A DNA stretch of 57,379 nt from Symbiodinium natans. Lineage: Eukaryota; Sar; Dinophyceae; Suessiales; Symbiodiniaceae. Position 1 is the first letter of the stretch. Each line of letters begins with the position of its first letter. The stretch is from positions 994,579 through 1,051,957 of the forward strand of contig CAJNDS010000335.1 of NCBI GenBank assembly GCA_905221605.1, written 5' to 3'. The notes below the pieces were generated by a model that did not search any database, had not been told where the DNA came from, and saw nothing but the letters and a program-made list of their open reading frames with translations. This document shows positions 1 to 8,757 of this stretch, piece after piece. Both the position numbers and the translations under genes were made by a program.

Positions 1-120
1 TCCAGTCACGATCGGGCAGTATTCCCCTGAACCTTGAACTCGAGCCTAAACCCTAGCCTAAACCCTAAACCCTAAACCCTACACCCTAAACCCTAAACCC
101 TAAACCCTAAACCCCCTCCA

Positions 121-230
121 TCGGCGCCTCAAGCTGATGGTCTGCACTGGGCGCTCTCACTGGCTCTGTTTCCCTGTTCTTTGCTCTGTGACGCACGCGG
201 CCACACAGGGCACGGACGCTGGGCGGCACC
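121..230 (+). CDS. Possible first exon of gene A (signal-peptide-like)
   Basis: A unique island sits between two C-strand arrays. An ATG at 137 opens a frame reading MVCTGRSHWLCFPVLCSV, with a hydrophobic core like a signal peptide. Other frames are also open, and nothing ties it to the next exon, so its place as the start of gene A is a guess from position. Confidence 0.3.
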
Positions 231-239
231 GCCCTAAAC

Positions 240-850
240 CCTAAACCCTACCCGCAAAACCTCAAAGGCCTTTGAGTCTCCAAAGTCCACCAAAGCAAGA
301 CCTTAAGACCCCAAAACCCTGGGCCCAAAGCCCTTGACGGTCCAGGGGCGCTTCCCCACCCCACCCCTTGTAGGGGTCGGGGTTGCGGGCTTTGAGTTTA
401 GGGTTTGGAGCTTGGGGTTTGGGGTTCAGGGTTTGGAGTTTGGGGTTTCGGGTTCTAGGGTTTGGAGTCTAGGGTGTCAGGACCTTGCATCCGAAATCCT
501 TAGTCCTGGAACCCATTACACCAAACCTCACCCAAAAAAAACCTTGCTGCACCCTAACTGCCCCCCCCCCCCGCCCGCCACCCAAAAGGGGGGCTTCCGA
601 AATTCGAAGTACCTTTTTGGGGTCCTTATTATAAGGGAATCCAACTATTTGGGGATCTATATTAGGGTCCCTTGTTTTTTGGGAGACCATTAAAGATGGC
701 CCAGAGAGGGGTTTTGGTTTGGGGTTTAGGGTTTAGGGTTTAGGGGTTCAGGGTTTAGGGGTTTAGGGGTTCAGGGTTTAGGGGTTTAGGGGTTCAGGGT
801 TTAGGGTTTAGGGTTTAGGGTTTAGGGTTTAGGGTTTAGGGTTTAGGGTG
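240..850. other. Non-coding stretch of degenerate repeats
   Basis: Degenerate C-rich then G-rich telomere-like sequence, a poly-C run near 560-573, an island at 590-700 with no credible frame, then clean TTTAGGG units with TTTAGGGG variants at 714-848. I see no gene. Confidence 0.7.
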
Positions 851-854
851 GCAG

Positions 855-980
855 GATGAAGGCAGCTGCTGGTCCATCGGCTTCACCTTCGAGACGTGCT
901 GCGCGTCCCATTTCGGCCCTGAGGGCAACACCGAGTGCTGGGACGACGTGCCCCTTGGCCTCGCGCGCTCGCGCGCGCGG
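855..980 (+). CDS. Gene A exon: cysteine/tryptophan-rich module
   Basis: It starts after GGCAG and ends before GTTTAGGG (AG..GT). The 42-codon frame is open and reads CW..GFTFETCC then, after a glycine-rich spacer, ECWDD. The same kind of [FY]T[FY]E.CC signature appears in the next exon (1225-1278), so the two look like repeated modules of a secreted or lumenal N-terminal region of the DUF3431 protein encoded downstream. The link to that domain rests on strand and order only. Confidence 0.55.
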
Positions 981-1224
981 GTTTAGGGTTTAGGGTTTAG
1001 GGTTTAGGGTTTAAGGTTTAGGGTTTAGGGGTTAGGGGTTAGGGGTTAGGGTTTAGGGTTTAGGGTTTGGGGTTTAGGGTGGAAACCTCCTGAGCCCTGA
1101 GCCGGACTAGACCCTAAGCTCCCTGAACGCCAGGCCTTGAGCATCCCGCACCCTAAGTAAGCCCAAATGCTCGAGCCCTACCCCCAAATCCCAAAGGCCC
1201 CCCTGGTTGTGACAGAGAGCCGAG

Positions 1225-1278
1225 GTACACCTACGAGTCCTGCTGCCAAAGCCAGGGTGCCGACCCTAAGAAGGAGCG
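1225..1278 (+). CDS. Gene A exon: second cysteine module
   Basis: It opens after CCGAG and reads YTYESCCQSQGADPKKER. The YTYESCC motif parallels FTFETCC in the previous exon. The 3' border is ambiguous: GAGC|GG pairs with CCAG|GG of the next exon to keep the frame. The C-rich sequence before it is degenerate telomeric repeat. Confidence 0.5.
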
Positions 1279-1475
1279 GTTTTAGGCTTAAGGTGTTGGC
1301 TCCTCGAGCCAAGAAAGGTCTGAAACCCTCAAACCCTCGAGTCTGTACCACCTCCCCGACATCTCCAACCCCTGAGCCCCAAACCCCCCGCCCTCCCCCC
1401 AAAAAGAACAGCCCTTAAAGCCCCAGAGTGTCTAGGGGTGTCGAAACTCTAAACCCGAAACCCGTAAACTACCAG

Positions 1476-1587
1476 GGCCCTCCATGCTGAAGGAGGGATG
1501 CTCCAGCGCCTACTTTGACCGTTTCCGACGCCTGGTGTCCCAGTACTACCGCCATGGCCTGGCGAAGCCGACTCTTGGATGGATAGG
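1476..1587 (+). CDS. Gene A exon
   Basis: It starts after ACCAG and ends at GGATAGG|GTTTAGGG. The open frame contains MLKEGCSSAYFDRFRRLV, then SQYYRHGLAKPTL. It is rich in charged and aromatic residues and has a single clear frame. Family unknown on its own; it keeps frame with the preceding exon if the shared GG is used once. Confidence 0.6.
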
Positions 1588-1599
1588 GTTTAGGGTTTA

Positions 1600-2245
1600 G
1601 GGGCCTAAGGCTTGGGGCTTCGGGTTTTGGGTTTAGGGTTTAGGCTTAGGGTTTAGGGGAGCTCTTTCAATGGGGATAAGTTATCCTTATATGATCACCT
1701 CTCTCAAATATGGTTTCTTTTGGGGTCCATTTTAACGGGCGGCCCCTATTCTTTAGGGTGCCCAAAAATCGACATAGTTTAGAGAACTGACCATATGACC
1801 TTTACTCAGGAGTATGGGAGTCTGCGGGTCGGGTTGATGGGCTAGAGACGCCCTTTTGCGTTTCTCAAGGGCAGGCCCTTATCCCAAACACCTTTCAAGC
1901 ACACAATATCTCTTTAACCTCCTCATCCCTAAACCCTAAACCCTAAACCCTAAACCCTAAACCCTAAACCCTAAACCCTAAACCCTAAACCCTAAACCCT
2001 AAACCCTCAACCCTCAACCCTAAACCCTAAACCCTAATCCCCCAAAACCTTGGTTTTCCTGGGTTTTTCTTGGTGAACCAAAACCTATAAACCCTGGGTT
2101 TCTATGGGTTTCCTGGCCCTTAAAACCCTAAACCCTAAACCCTAAACCCTAAACCCTAAACCCTAAACCCTAAACCCTAAACCCTAAACCCTAAACCCTA
2201 AACCCTAAACCCTAAACCCTAAACCCTAAACTCCGGCGCCCCGAG
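1600..2245. repeat. Intron: G array, unique core, C arrays
   Basis: G-strand repeats run to about 1660. A 260 bp AT-richer core without a convincing frame follows, then two long CCCTAAA arrays (1927-2035 and 2123-2230) separated by a C/T-rich spacer. This is a full example of the G-start, C-end intron layout. Confidence 0.75.
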
Positions 2246-2360
2246 GTCGCTGATTGAGCTCTGGCCCCGCATCTTGGCCAACTTCAACGCGCGCTTCCTG
2301 CTGTGCCCCGCGGCCGCCCTCCAGGCGCAGCTGCTCCAGCTCGAGGAGCGCTGTTTCTGG
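2246..2360 (+). CDS. Gene A exon
   Basis: It starts after CCCGAG, directly past a long CCCTAAA array, and ends at TTCTGG before a G-strand array. The frame reads LIELWPRILANFNARF and ends QLLQLEERCFW. Joined to the next exon it continues ..CFWDEIYRV in frame. Confidence 0.65.
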
Positions 2361-2830
2361 GGGGGTTTGTTTAGGGTTTAGGGTTTAGGGTTTAGGGTTT
2401 AGGGTTTAGGGTTTAGGGTTTAGGGTTTAGGGTTTAGGGTTTAGGCTTTAGGGTTTGGGGTTTGGGGTTTGGGGTTTAGGGTTTAGGGTTTAGGGTTCAG
2501 GTTCAGGGTTCAGGGTTTATGAAGGGTCTTGGTGCTTTGGAGATCCCCCGCCCTATATTCGAAACCTTAAGCCCTAACCCTCACCTCAAGTTTTTCCTGT
2601 GTTTTTTTTTGGGAGGGGGGTTACCAAAGAATCCCGATCTGTCTTTTGACATCAGTTACCCCCTGCAACCTAAACCCTACATCCGAAACCCGAAACCCTC
2701 AAACCCTAAACCCTAAACCCTAAACCCTAAACCCTATACCCTAAACCCTAAACCCTAAACCCTAAACCCTAAAAACTAAACCTTAAACCCTAAACCCTAA
2801 ACCCTAAACCCTCGGCGGCCTAGGAGCAAG

Positions 2831-2880
2831 GATGAAATCTACAGGGTCTTGAGGGATGCCACTTTCCAGATCCTTCCAGG
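2831..2880 (+). CDS. Gene A exon
   Basis: It begins after GCAAG and reads DEIYRVLRDATFQILP. It ends CCAGG|GC, giving a GC donor. With the next exon the junction makes P-G-E-C in frame, so this intron is GC-AG, an end type known to be common in dinoflagellates. Confidence 0.65.
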
Positions 2881-3038
2881 GCCTTCCCAAAAACCCTAAA
2901 CCCTCAGTCTCTGGTCCTTGTATTGCAGTTCGTTTAGGGTTTAGGGCTTAGGGTTTAGGGTTTAGGTTTAAGGTTTAGGGTTTAGGGTTGGGGTGTAGGG
3001 GTTTGGGGTTGCATGGAACGGCAAGATGGGTCTTGCAG

Positions 3039-3090
3039 CGAGTGCAGCGCCTTCCTTTCTGGGGAGGCGGAAGCCTACTTAGAGGCTCAG
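3039..3090 (+). CDS. Gene A exon
   Basis: It follows CTTGCAG and reads ECSAFLSGEAEAYLEAQ. It ends CTCAG|GAGACTTAG, a GA donor that falls at the left end of a family B hairpin. It joins in frame to the exon at 3782 (..LEAQ|ERAFLEKP). Confidence 0.7.
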
Positions 3091-3185
3091 GAGACTTAGT
3101 AAGTGGGGTTAGCAGAAAAGTAAACATGGTCATAATTGCTCCTAACTCCGAGTTAAGGGACTTAGAACCCTACTTACTAAGTGCC
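3091..3185. mobile_element. Hairpin element, family B (ACTTAGTAAGT ends)
   Basis: Terminal inverted repeats ACTTAGTAAGTGGGGTT and AACCCTACTTACTAAGT bound an insert of about 90 bp. Its left end coincides with the 5' splice site of gene A's exon ending at 3090. A second copy lies at 52150-52235, also beside an exon end. Confidence 0.65.
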
Positions 3186-3204
3186 CCGATCGTCCAAGTA
3201 CTTG

Positions 3205-3310
3205 GAGGTTCATGGTGCTTGTTAACCCAACTACATCTGTACCTTAAAGCCCTTAAACACCCCGTTGAGATGTTGTGGGGCTTGTAAGTGGGTCATAAGT
3301 ACAGACTCTA
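3205..3310. mobile_element. Degraded family A element
   Basis: GGAGGTTCATGGTGCTT, then TAACCCAACT and AAGCCCTTAA blocks, matches the left half of family A (complete at 37114-37261). The right end is degraded. Confidence 0.5.
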
Positions 3311-3781
3311 CAACCTAAACCCTAAAGCCTTAAACCGGAAAGAAGCAACTTTCCGTATGAACGCCTGTTGGGTAAACCCCCAAGCCTAAACCCTAAATCC
3401 CTAAACCCTAAAACCCCCTATACCCTAAGCCTTTCCTGCATGAAGTTCTTTGGGGCTTTGATGTTATAACCCCTATATATACCTGTGGGGACCCTATACA
3501 CTTAAGTAGCCCGTAAATAGCCACTAAATACCCCCTAAGGTCCCTTATAAGGCCCCTCCTTTTTTAAACTCCCTTGTGGCCTTGTGGGGTTTTGAGGCTT
3601 TCTCACCAAAACCCCAAACCCTAAACCCTAAACCATAAACCCTAAACCCTAGACCCTAAACCCCAAACCCTAAACCCTAAACCCTAAACCCTAAACCCTA
3701 AACCCTAAACCCCAAACCCTGTACCCTAAACCCTAAACCCTAAACCCTAAACCCTAAGCCCCCCCCCCCCCGCGCAAAAAG
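3311..3781. repeat. Intron 3' part with C arrays
   Basis: Degenerate repeat-derived text comes first, followed by CCCTAAA arrays (3610-3760) and a poly-C tract ending at the acceptor CAAAAAG. I see no gene here. Confidence 0.7.
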
Positions 3782-3846
3782 GAGAGGGCCTTCCTCGAGA
3801 AGCCTGAGGTGGTCATGGACCAACTGGTCAGCTCCGAAGCGCAATT
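3782..3846 (+). CDS. Gene A exon
   Basis: It reads ERAFLEKPEVVMDQLVSSEA from just after CAAAAAG. Its last 16 bases (3831-3846, GCTCCGAAGCGCAATT) are repeated at 4222-4237, beyond a G-strand array. The exact splice point is therefore ambiguous inside the duplication. The frame continues as SSEAQFSSG. Confidence 0.7.
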
Positions 3847-4221
3847 AGGGTTTAGGGTTTAGGGTTTAGGGTTTGGGGTTTGGGGTTTAGGGTTTAGGGT
3901 TTGGGGTTGGTGTTTAGGGTTTAGGGTTTGGGGTTTAGGGTTTAGGGTTTGGGGTTTAGGGTTTAGGGTTTAGGGTTTAGGGTTTGGGGTTGGTGTTTAG
4001 GGTTTGGGGTTTGGGGTTTAGGGTTTAGGGTTTGGGGCTTAGGGTTTGGGGTTTGGGGTTTGGGGTTTAGGGTTTAGGGTTTGGGGTTTAGGGTTTGGGG
4101 TTTGGGGTTTGGGGTTTAGGGTTTGGGGTTTAGGGTTTGGGGTTTGGGGTTTAGGATTTAGGGTTTAGGGTTTGGGGTTTGGGGTTTAGGGTTTGGGGTT
4201 TGGGGTTTGGGGTTTAGGGTG
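3847..4221. repeat. Pure G-strand telomere-like insert (whole intron)
   Basis: About 375 bp of TTTAGGG and TTTGGGG units with nothing else, bracketed by the 16 bp direct repeat. It looks like an array inserted straight into coding sequence and behaving as an intron. Confidence 0.75.
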
Positions 4222-4268
4222 GCTCCGAAGCGCAATTCTCCTCTGGTATTGTTATGGGACGGGTGGAG
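4222..4268 (+). CDS. Gene A exon
   Basis: This is the second copy of the 16 bp repeat followed by new coding sequence, reading SSEAQFSSGIVMGRVE. It ends before ATTTAGGG. It continues the frame of the previous exon once one copy of the repeat is discounted. Confidence 0.6.
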
Positions 4269-5393
4269 ATTTAGGGTTTAGGGGTTTGGGGTTTAGGGTT
4301 TAGGGTTTGGGGTTTAGGGGGTTTAGGGGGTTCTGCATTCGGGACCCTTAGAGACTATTTTCCTTTGTTTTTTGGGGGGGGGGATTCAGGGTTTGGGGTT
4401 TAGGGGGTTCTGGGGTCGGGTCCCTTAGAAGGCTTTAGGGTTTGGGGATCCCTTATTTGGGGAATATGGGGCCCTTACACGCCCTCCCTTGCACGCCCTT
4501 GCTTCCTTATGATCCCCTAAACCCCAAACCCGAAACCCGAATCCCGAAACCTAAACCCTAAACCCTAAACCCTAAACCCTAAACCCTAAACCCTAAACCA
4601 ACCCTAAACCCTAAACCCTAAACCCTAAACTCTAAACCCTAAACCCTAAACCCTAAACCCTAAACCCTAAACCCTAAACCCTAAACCCTAAACCCTAGAC
4701 CCTAAACCTAAATCCAAAGCACGAGGCATCCAGTCAGTGATGTAATCACGATGTCGAGCTCATGCCCTCCAAAGGGCAAAGACCTAAACCCCATACTTCG
4801 AGGAGGTTCATTGCACTTCCCAACCCAAGTATAATTGTACTTACAACACACTTTTCATAAGTCCTTCAGTGCCCTAGTCTGGTCATATTGTGTTATGAGT
4901 ACAGTTGACCTTCCAGTAAGCCCGAAACCCTGCACCCCAAGCCTTTAAACCCAAGAAGCTTAGAACCCTAAACCCTGAAAATCTTAAACGCCCTAAAACC
5001 TATTTCCCTAAACCCTAAACCCCTAACTCCTAAAATCCCGAATCCCCCCCCCCCCCCCCCCCCCCCCTTGTGGGCTGTGGCTCCGCTTAGGTTTTTTGGA
5101 TGTTTCGGGAATTAAGAAGGGCCCTAAACTGTAAAATTGTTTAGGGGTTCGGGCTTAGGGCTTAGGGTTTAGGGCTTGCGGTTTAGGGTATAGGGTTCAG
5201 GGTTGAGAGTTGAGAATTGAACCCCGAAGCCCGAAACCCTAAGCCACGTGGCGGATTTAAGAAGAGCCCTAAACTTTAAAGTTGTTAAGGGTGCAGGGTT
5301 GAGGGTTCAGGGTTTGAGGCCCTAAACCCTAAACCCCAAACCCTAAACCCTAAACCCTAAACCCTAAACCCTAAGCCATGAGGCTATTCGCAG
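4269..5393. repeat. Long intron with degraded family A element
   Basis: G-variant repeats come first, then C arrays at 4550-4710. A family A-like element at about 4798-4920 carries GGTTCATTGCACTT and TATAATTGTACTTACAA blocks. After it come a poly-C run at 5045-5066 and degenerate repeats that end in a C array before TTCGCAG. I see no gene. Confidence 0.65.
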
Positions 5394-5460
5394 AACCTTC
5401 AGCACGCCTTCATGGAAGGGGGGGTCGATCCGAAGGACTTCGTGCAAGGGCCTTGCAATG
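5394..5460 (+). CDS. Gene A exon
   Basis: It follows ATTCGCAG and reads NLQHAFMEGGVDPKDFVQGP. It ends at GCAATG before GGTTTAGGG. A single frame is credible. It is in phase 0 with the preceding exon end (GTGGAG). Confidence 0.6.
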
Positions 5461-5716
5461 GGTTTAGGGTTTGTTTAGGGTTTAGGCTTTAGGGTTCAGG
5501 GTTCAGGGTTCAGGGTTCAGGGTTTAGGGTTTAGGGTTTAGGGTTTAGGGTTCAGGGTTTAGGGTTTAGGGTTAGGGTTCGGGGAGGTTCAGGGTTCAGG
5601 GTTTAAGGTTCAGGTTTTGAAGTCATGTTCCTCAAACCTGAACCCTCAACCCTAAACCCTAAACGCTCTACCTCAACCCCTACACCCTGAGCCCTAAACC
5701 CCAAAAAAGAAAGAAG

Positions 5717-5800
5717 GATATGGCGGCCTGGCCGTTGGAGGAGGGCCTGGAACGCCTGCGCGGCCACGCGCGCACGAAGGCGCCAGTTGAGGGCTCTCAG
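5717..5800 (+). CDS. Gene A exon
   Basis: It lies between AAGAAG and CTCAG|AACTG. Its 28 codons read DMAAWPLEEGLERLRGHART and then KAPVEGSQ. The next exon opens with the same AACT, so the junction sits in a 4-base repeat. Confidence 0.6.
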
Positions 5801-5958
5801 AACTGTCCAAAATCAAGGCTTTAGGGTTTAGTTTAGGGTTTAGGGTTTAGGGTTTAGGGTTTAGGGTTTAGGGTTTAGGGTTTAGGGTTTAGGGTTTAGG
5901 GTTTAGAGTTCAGGGGTTTGAGGTTTAGGGTCCCAAAACCTTAACCCCCCCGAAAAAG

Positions 5959-6045
5959 AACTCCTCGAGCTGCCAAAAGGCCCGCCAGCGCCGCTTCAAG
6001 CGCTTTCCCGACGTGACGCTGGCGCCTGGAGCCGTGAAACCTCAG
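5959..6045 (+). CDS. Gene A exon
   Basis: It opens after GAAAAAG and closes CCTCAG|GTTTGG with a GT donor. Its 29 codons are basic (CQKARQRRFKRFPDVTLAPG). It joins in phase to 6825, giving ..KPQ|VLSYCREDLQW. Confidence 0.65.
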
Positions 6046-6111
6046 GTTTGGGGTTTAGGAGTTAGGGTTTAGGGTTTGGGTTTCAGGGTTTGGGGTTTAG
6101 GGTGTAGGGTT

Positions 6112-6173
6112 GGGAATGAGGCACCCTATATAATCCCTTAAAGGGTATATGGGACCCTAATTCATTCATTCCC
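6112..6173. mobile_element. Short hairpin, family E
   Basis: GGGAATGAGGCACCCTATA and TATGGGACCCTAATTCATTC form an imperfect inverted repeat around TCCCTTAAAGGG. The larger relative at 30250-30496 has the same ends. Confidence 0.5.
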
Positions 6174-6238
6174 TGCTAACCAACAGTAAGAAGTTCCCAA
6201 TCCTGCCAAGCCCTACGTGTGAGGCTTCTTACTTACTC

Positions 6239-6373
6239 AAAGGGTAGTTGCATGGCACCCTATTTTTTTGGGGACCCCTTCTACACCCCTCATATACCCT
6301 ATAAAACTCAAGACTTCAGAACCCTTTAAGAAAAGGTAAGGGACCATATTAAGGGACCATGTAACTACCCTTA
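6239..6373. mobile_element. Hairpin element, family D
   Basis: AAAGGGTAGTTGCATGG at the left and CCATGTAACTACCCTT at the right form terminal inverted repeats. A partial relative in the other orientation is at 31533-31640 and a weaker one at 44870-44985. Confidence 0.55.
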
Positions 6374-6420
6374 GACGTGCTGGTTCTCAGTAGGGAAGTC
6401 GATCCGGCATTGACTCACGT

Positions 6421-6535
6421 AGCTTTGTGGTTCTTTACTGTAACTTTACATCTTTAGCCTTTTTGGGTTTCTTGGGTTTCTTAAGAAGGCAGCTAAAGAA
6501 TTAAATTTATAGCTACCCTGCTAAGAGCATCCAAG
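6421..6535 (+). mobile_element. Dispersed element, family C
   Basis: About 115 bp, from GCTTTGTGGTTCTTTACTG through TTTTTGGGTTTCTTGGG and a GGCAGCT..AGCTACC stem to CATCCAAG. Four copies occur in the window, all in the same orientation as the exons. The ends would allow GT..AG splicing (TTT|GTGG..CCAAG|). Confidence 0.65.
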
Positions 6536-6824
6536 GTAGAGGAGATGTAAGGTGCTGAGCTCCTGGTTTTAGTGCTCCCGGGCTTTTCTCGTTCCGGGTA
6601 AGGCTTTTTCTCTATTATTTCGCCAAGAGCCACCAAAAAATAGAAAGATACTCTTCCTCATAAGGGTGATCTGGGGATTAGGCATCTTTCATGCTTTTTT
6701 CGGGGTTCTCAAGGACACCTTAGTGTACCCGAAACCCTAGCCCTAAACCCTAAACCCCAAACCCTAAACCCCAAACCCTTAACCCTAAACCCTGTCTAGG
6801 CAGAGAATTCTGCCCCACTCCCAA
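6536..6824. repeat. C-array insertion with 13 bp direct repeat
   Basis: AAGGTGCTGAGCT occurs at 6549-6561 and again at 6822-6834. The second copy is the start of the next exon. Between the copies are a short unique core and a CCCTAAA/CCCCAAA array. This looks like an insertion into the exon edge. Confidence 0.65.
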
Positions 6825-6881
6825 GGTGCTGAGCTACTGCCGGGAAGATCTGCAGTGGATGAACGCATCTTTCAGTCGGAG
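6825..6881 (+). CDS. Gene A exon: first DUF3431 motif
   Basis: It follows CCCAAG and reads VLSYCREDLQWMNASFSRR. It resembles the RYNEDLSWL-type motif that opens DUF3431 domains. The 3' border lies in a shared AGA with the exon at 7058, so that ..SRR|TWSPQD continues in frame. Confidence 0.75.
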
Positions 6882-7057
6882 AGTGATGCCTTCTGTTGAC
6901 CCTTGGAGTAGCCCCGGGGTGGAACCCCCTCTTGTGCCCTTTTTTGGGGTCCAAGGCTTCCTCTTATAAACCCTAAACCCGAAACCCTAAACCCTAAACC
7001 CTAAACCCTAAACCCTAAACCCTAAACCCTAAACCCTAAACCCTAAACCCTGAAGAG

Positions 7058-7163
7058 AACGTGGTCGCCCCAGGACGTGGTGGTCGTGGCGAAGTGCGTG
7101 GGCGTGGACGCGGCAAGCGCGGTCCCCTTCCGGGCCCTCTGGCGGTCGGTTGAGCAGCTGGAG
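7058..7163 (+). CDS. Gene A exon: DUF3431 core
   Basis: It reads TWSPQDVVVVAKCVGVD and then FRALWRSVEQLE. A beta-strand-like VVVVAK followed by Cys fits the strand after the first DUF3431 motif. It ends GAG|GTATCC with a canonical donor. The final 16 bases recur at 7311-7326. Confidence 0.75.
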
Positions 7164-7324
7164 GTATCCTTGGCTTAGGGCTTAGGGCTTAGGGCTTAGG
7201 GCTTAGGGCTTAGGGCTTAGGGCTTAGGGCTTAGGGCTTAGGGTTTCGGGTTCAGGGTTCAGGGTTCAGGGTTTAGGGTTTAGGGTTTAGGGTTTAGGGC
7301 TCAGGGGATTTTGAGCAGCTGGAG
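7164..7324. repeat. G-only intron with TTAGGGC variant and 16 bp duplication
   Basis: The intron is almost only (TTAGGGC)n followed by TTTAGGG. It is bracketed by TTGAGCAGCTGGAGGT at 7150-7165 and 7311-7326. The splice point AG|GT lies at the same place in both copies. Confidence 0.8.
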
Positions 7325-7370
7325 GTCGAGGACTTACCGCTTCGCGCCGACGAGTGCTCCGCGTACCTAG
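7325..7370 (+). CDS. Gene A exon: DUF3431 core
   Basis: A small 46 bp exon starts after GGAG and reads VEDLPLRADECSAYLG. It ends CCTAG|GCTGC, a GC donor. Joined to 7706 it gives ECSAYLG|YLSENYYD in frame. Confidence 0.75.
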
Positions 7371-7705
7371 GCTGCTTGTGCTGCCTTGTGAGCCAGATGT
7401 TGTTTTTTGTGTTCCATCAGAACGACCATAGTAATCATAAAAGCCGTAAAAATCAGAACGGGCATATATGTCGTTCTATTCTGTTGGGGTCTTTGGAGTG
7501 TCCATTTGGGTTCGGGGGTTTGGGTCTGCGCGTTTCCCATAGCCAGCCAAGGCCACTTATCGGAGAACTACCCTACTCGGGGTTGACCCTAAACCCTAAA
7601 CCCTAAACCCTAAACCCTAAACCCTAAACCCTAAACCCTAAACCCTAAACCCTAAACCCAAAGCCCTAAACCCAAAAACCCTAAAACCCTAAACCCTACA
7701 GCAAG
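7371..7705. repeat. Intron with C-only array and 24 bp duplication
   Basis: A first copy of the downstream exon start (7548-7571, CAAGGC then 18 more bases, one mismatch) lies in the intron. A CCCTAAA array follows, then the second copy at 7702-7725, which is the real exon start. Confidence 0.75.
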
Positions 7706-7800
7706 GCTACTTATCGGAGAACTACTACGACCTGCCCCGTCACATGGTCTTTGTGCATGCTGACATGCCGGACCACATCGGGGCCGGTCGGCCGAACATC
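7706..7800 (+). CDS. Gene A exon: DUF3431 signature
   Basis: It reads ENYYDLPRHMVFVHADMPDH. This matches the DUF3431 pattern NYD-LPD-VFLQGDPFDH: a Tyr-rich turn, LP, hydrophobic strand, acidic residue, closing His. It ends AACATC|GTGGCT with a GT donor. The next exon starts in phase (..PNI|VDDTL). Confidence 0.85.
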
Positions 7801-8142
7801 GTGGCTGGGCTCTTCATCCGAAACCAGAAGACCGAATATCGGGGTCGGAACAAGTACTAGTAGTATTCGCTTATGGTCCCTTTATACTTATGCTGTAATA
7901 CCGCGCCCCCCCCCCCCCCCCAAAAAAAAAAAAAAAAAAAAAAAAGAAAAAGAAAGTCGATTAGAATAATTAAGGCCCCAAAATTGGACCCTAGACCCCA
8001 AGCCCTATGCCCCAAGCCTTGTTTCAGGCAGGGTTTCGGCCAAACTACCCACAAACCGCCCCCAACGCCTATGGGGCTTATCTTGGATATGGCGCTTAGG
8101 GTTTAGGGTTTAGGGGTTTGGGGCTTATCTAAGAGCCGACAG
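7801..8142. other. Intron with poly-C/poly-A core
   Basis: It contains CCCTTTATACTTATGCTGTAA, then C(16) and A(23) runs, then AGAATAATTAAGGCCCC. Related inverted blocks occur near 19710-19790, 24683-24770 and 34290-34450, suggesting another degraded dispersed family. I see no gene. Confidence 0.55.
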
Positions 8143-8250
8143 GTGGATGACACGCTCCGATCCTTGTCGCATGGAGCACACGTGCCCTTTGCCCACCTGG
8201 GCAACAACCGCGTCACGATGCGCTGGAACCCAGATGTGCCTTGCTTGAAG
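8143..8250 (+). CDS. Gene A exon: DUF3431 core
   Basis: Its 36 codons start after CGACAG and read VDDTLRSLSHG, VPFAHLGNNRVTMRW and NPDVPCLK. FAHLG..R is the kind of segment that follows the His motif in this family. The intron starts at once with a family A element. Confidence 0.8.
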
Positions 8251-8382
8251 GGTCATGGTACCTAATAACCACTTATAACTGTACTTACAACCCACTTACA
8301 AGCCCCTTAGGTGCCCTAGTATGGTTATAAGTACAGTTATAAGTACAGTTCTAGTTGGCCATATGTGCCATGACCCTCCAAG
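8251..8382. mobile_element. Family A element forming the 5' end of an intron
   Basis: GGTCATGGTACCTAATAACC at the left and GTGCCATGACCCTCCAAG at the right are terminal inverted repeats. The left end abuts the exon end CTTGAAG. A poly-C run and CCCTAGA/CCCTAAA arrays complete the intron up to CTAAG|GTG. Confidence 0.7.
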
Positions 8383-8540
8383 TGGTTAAGGATTGAAGGT
8401 TGAGGATTCCGCAGTCTTCAGCTTACAGCTGTGTTATGCTCCACACTACGGATTGAACCCTACCCCCCCTCCCCCCTTGAACCCCCCCCCCCCCGCCAAA
8501 ACCTTGAACCCTAGACCATAAACCCTAAACCCTGAACCCT

Positions 8541-8610
8541 AACCCTAGACCCTAGACCCTAGACCCTAGACCCTAGACCCTAGACCCTAGACCCTAGACC
8601 CTAGACTCTA
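8541..8610. repeat. Homogenised CCCTAGA variant array
   Basis: About ten CCCTAGA units in a row lie inside an otherwise CCCTAAA region, showing local spread of one variant. CCCTAAA continues to 8742. Confidence 0.85.
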
Positions 8611-8757
8611 AACCCTGAACCCTAAACCCTAAACCCTAAACCCTAAACCCTAAACCCTAAACCCTAAACCCTAAACCCTAAACCCTAAACCCTAAACCCT
8701 AAACCCTAAACCCTAAACCCTAAACCCTAAACCCTAAACCCTGCACGCCTTACTAAG

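Noticed and set aside
54-118. A chromosome end at the left of the window
   Set aside because: The CCCTAAA run is short, degenerate and preceded by unique sequence; identical arrays recur throughout, so it is interstitial.
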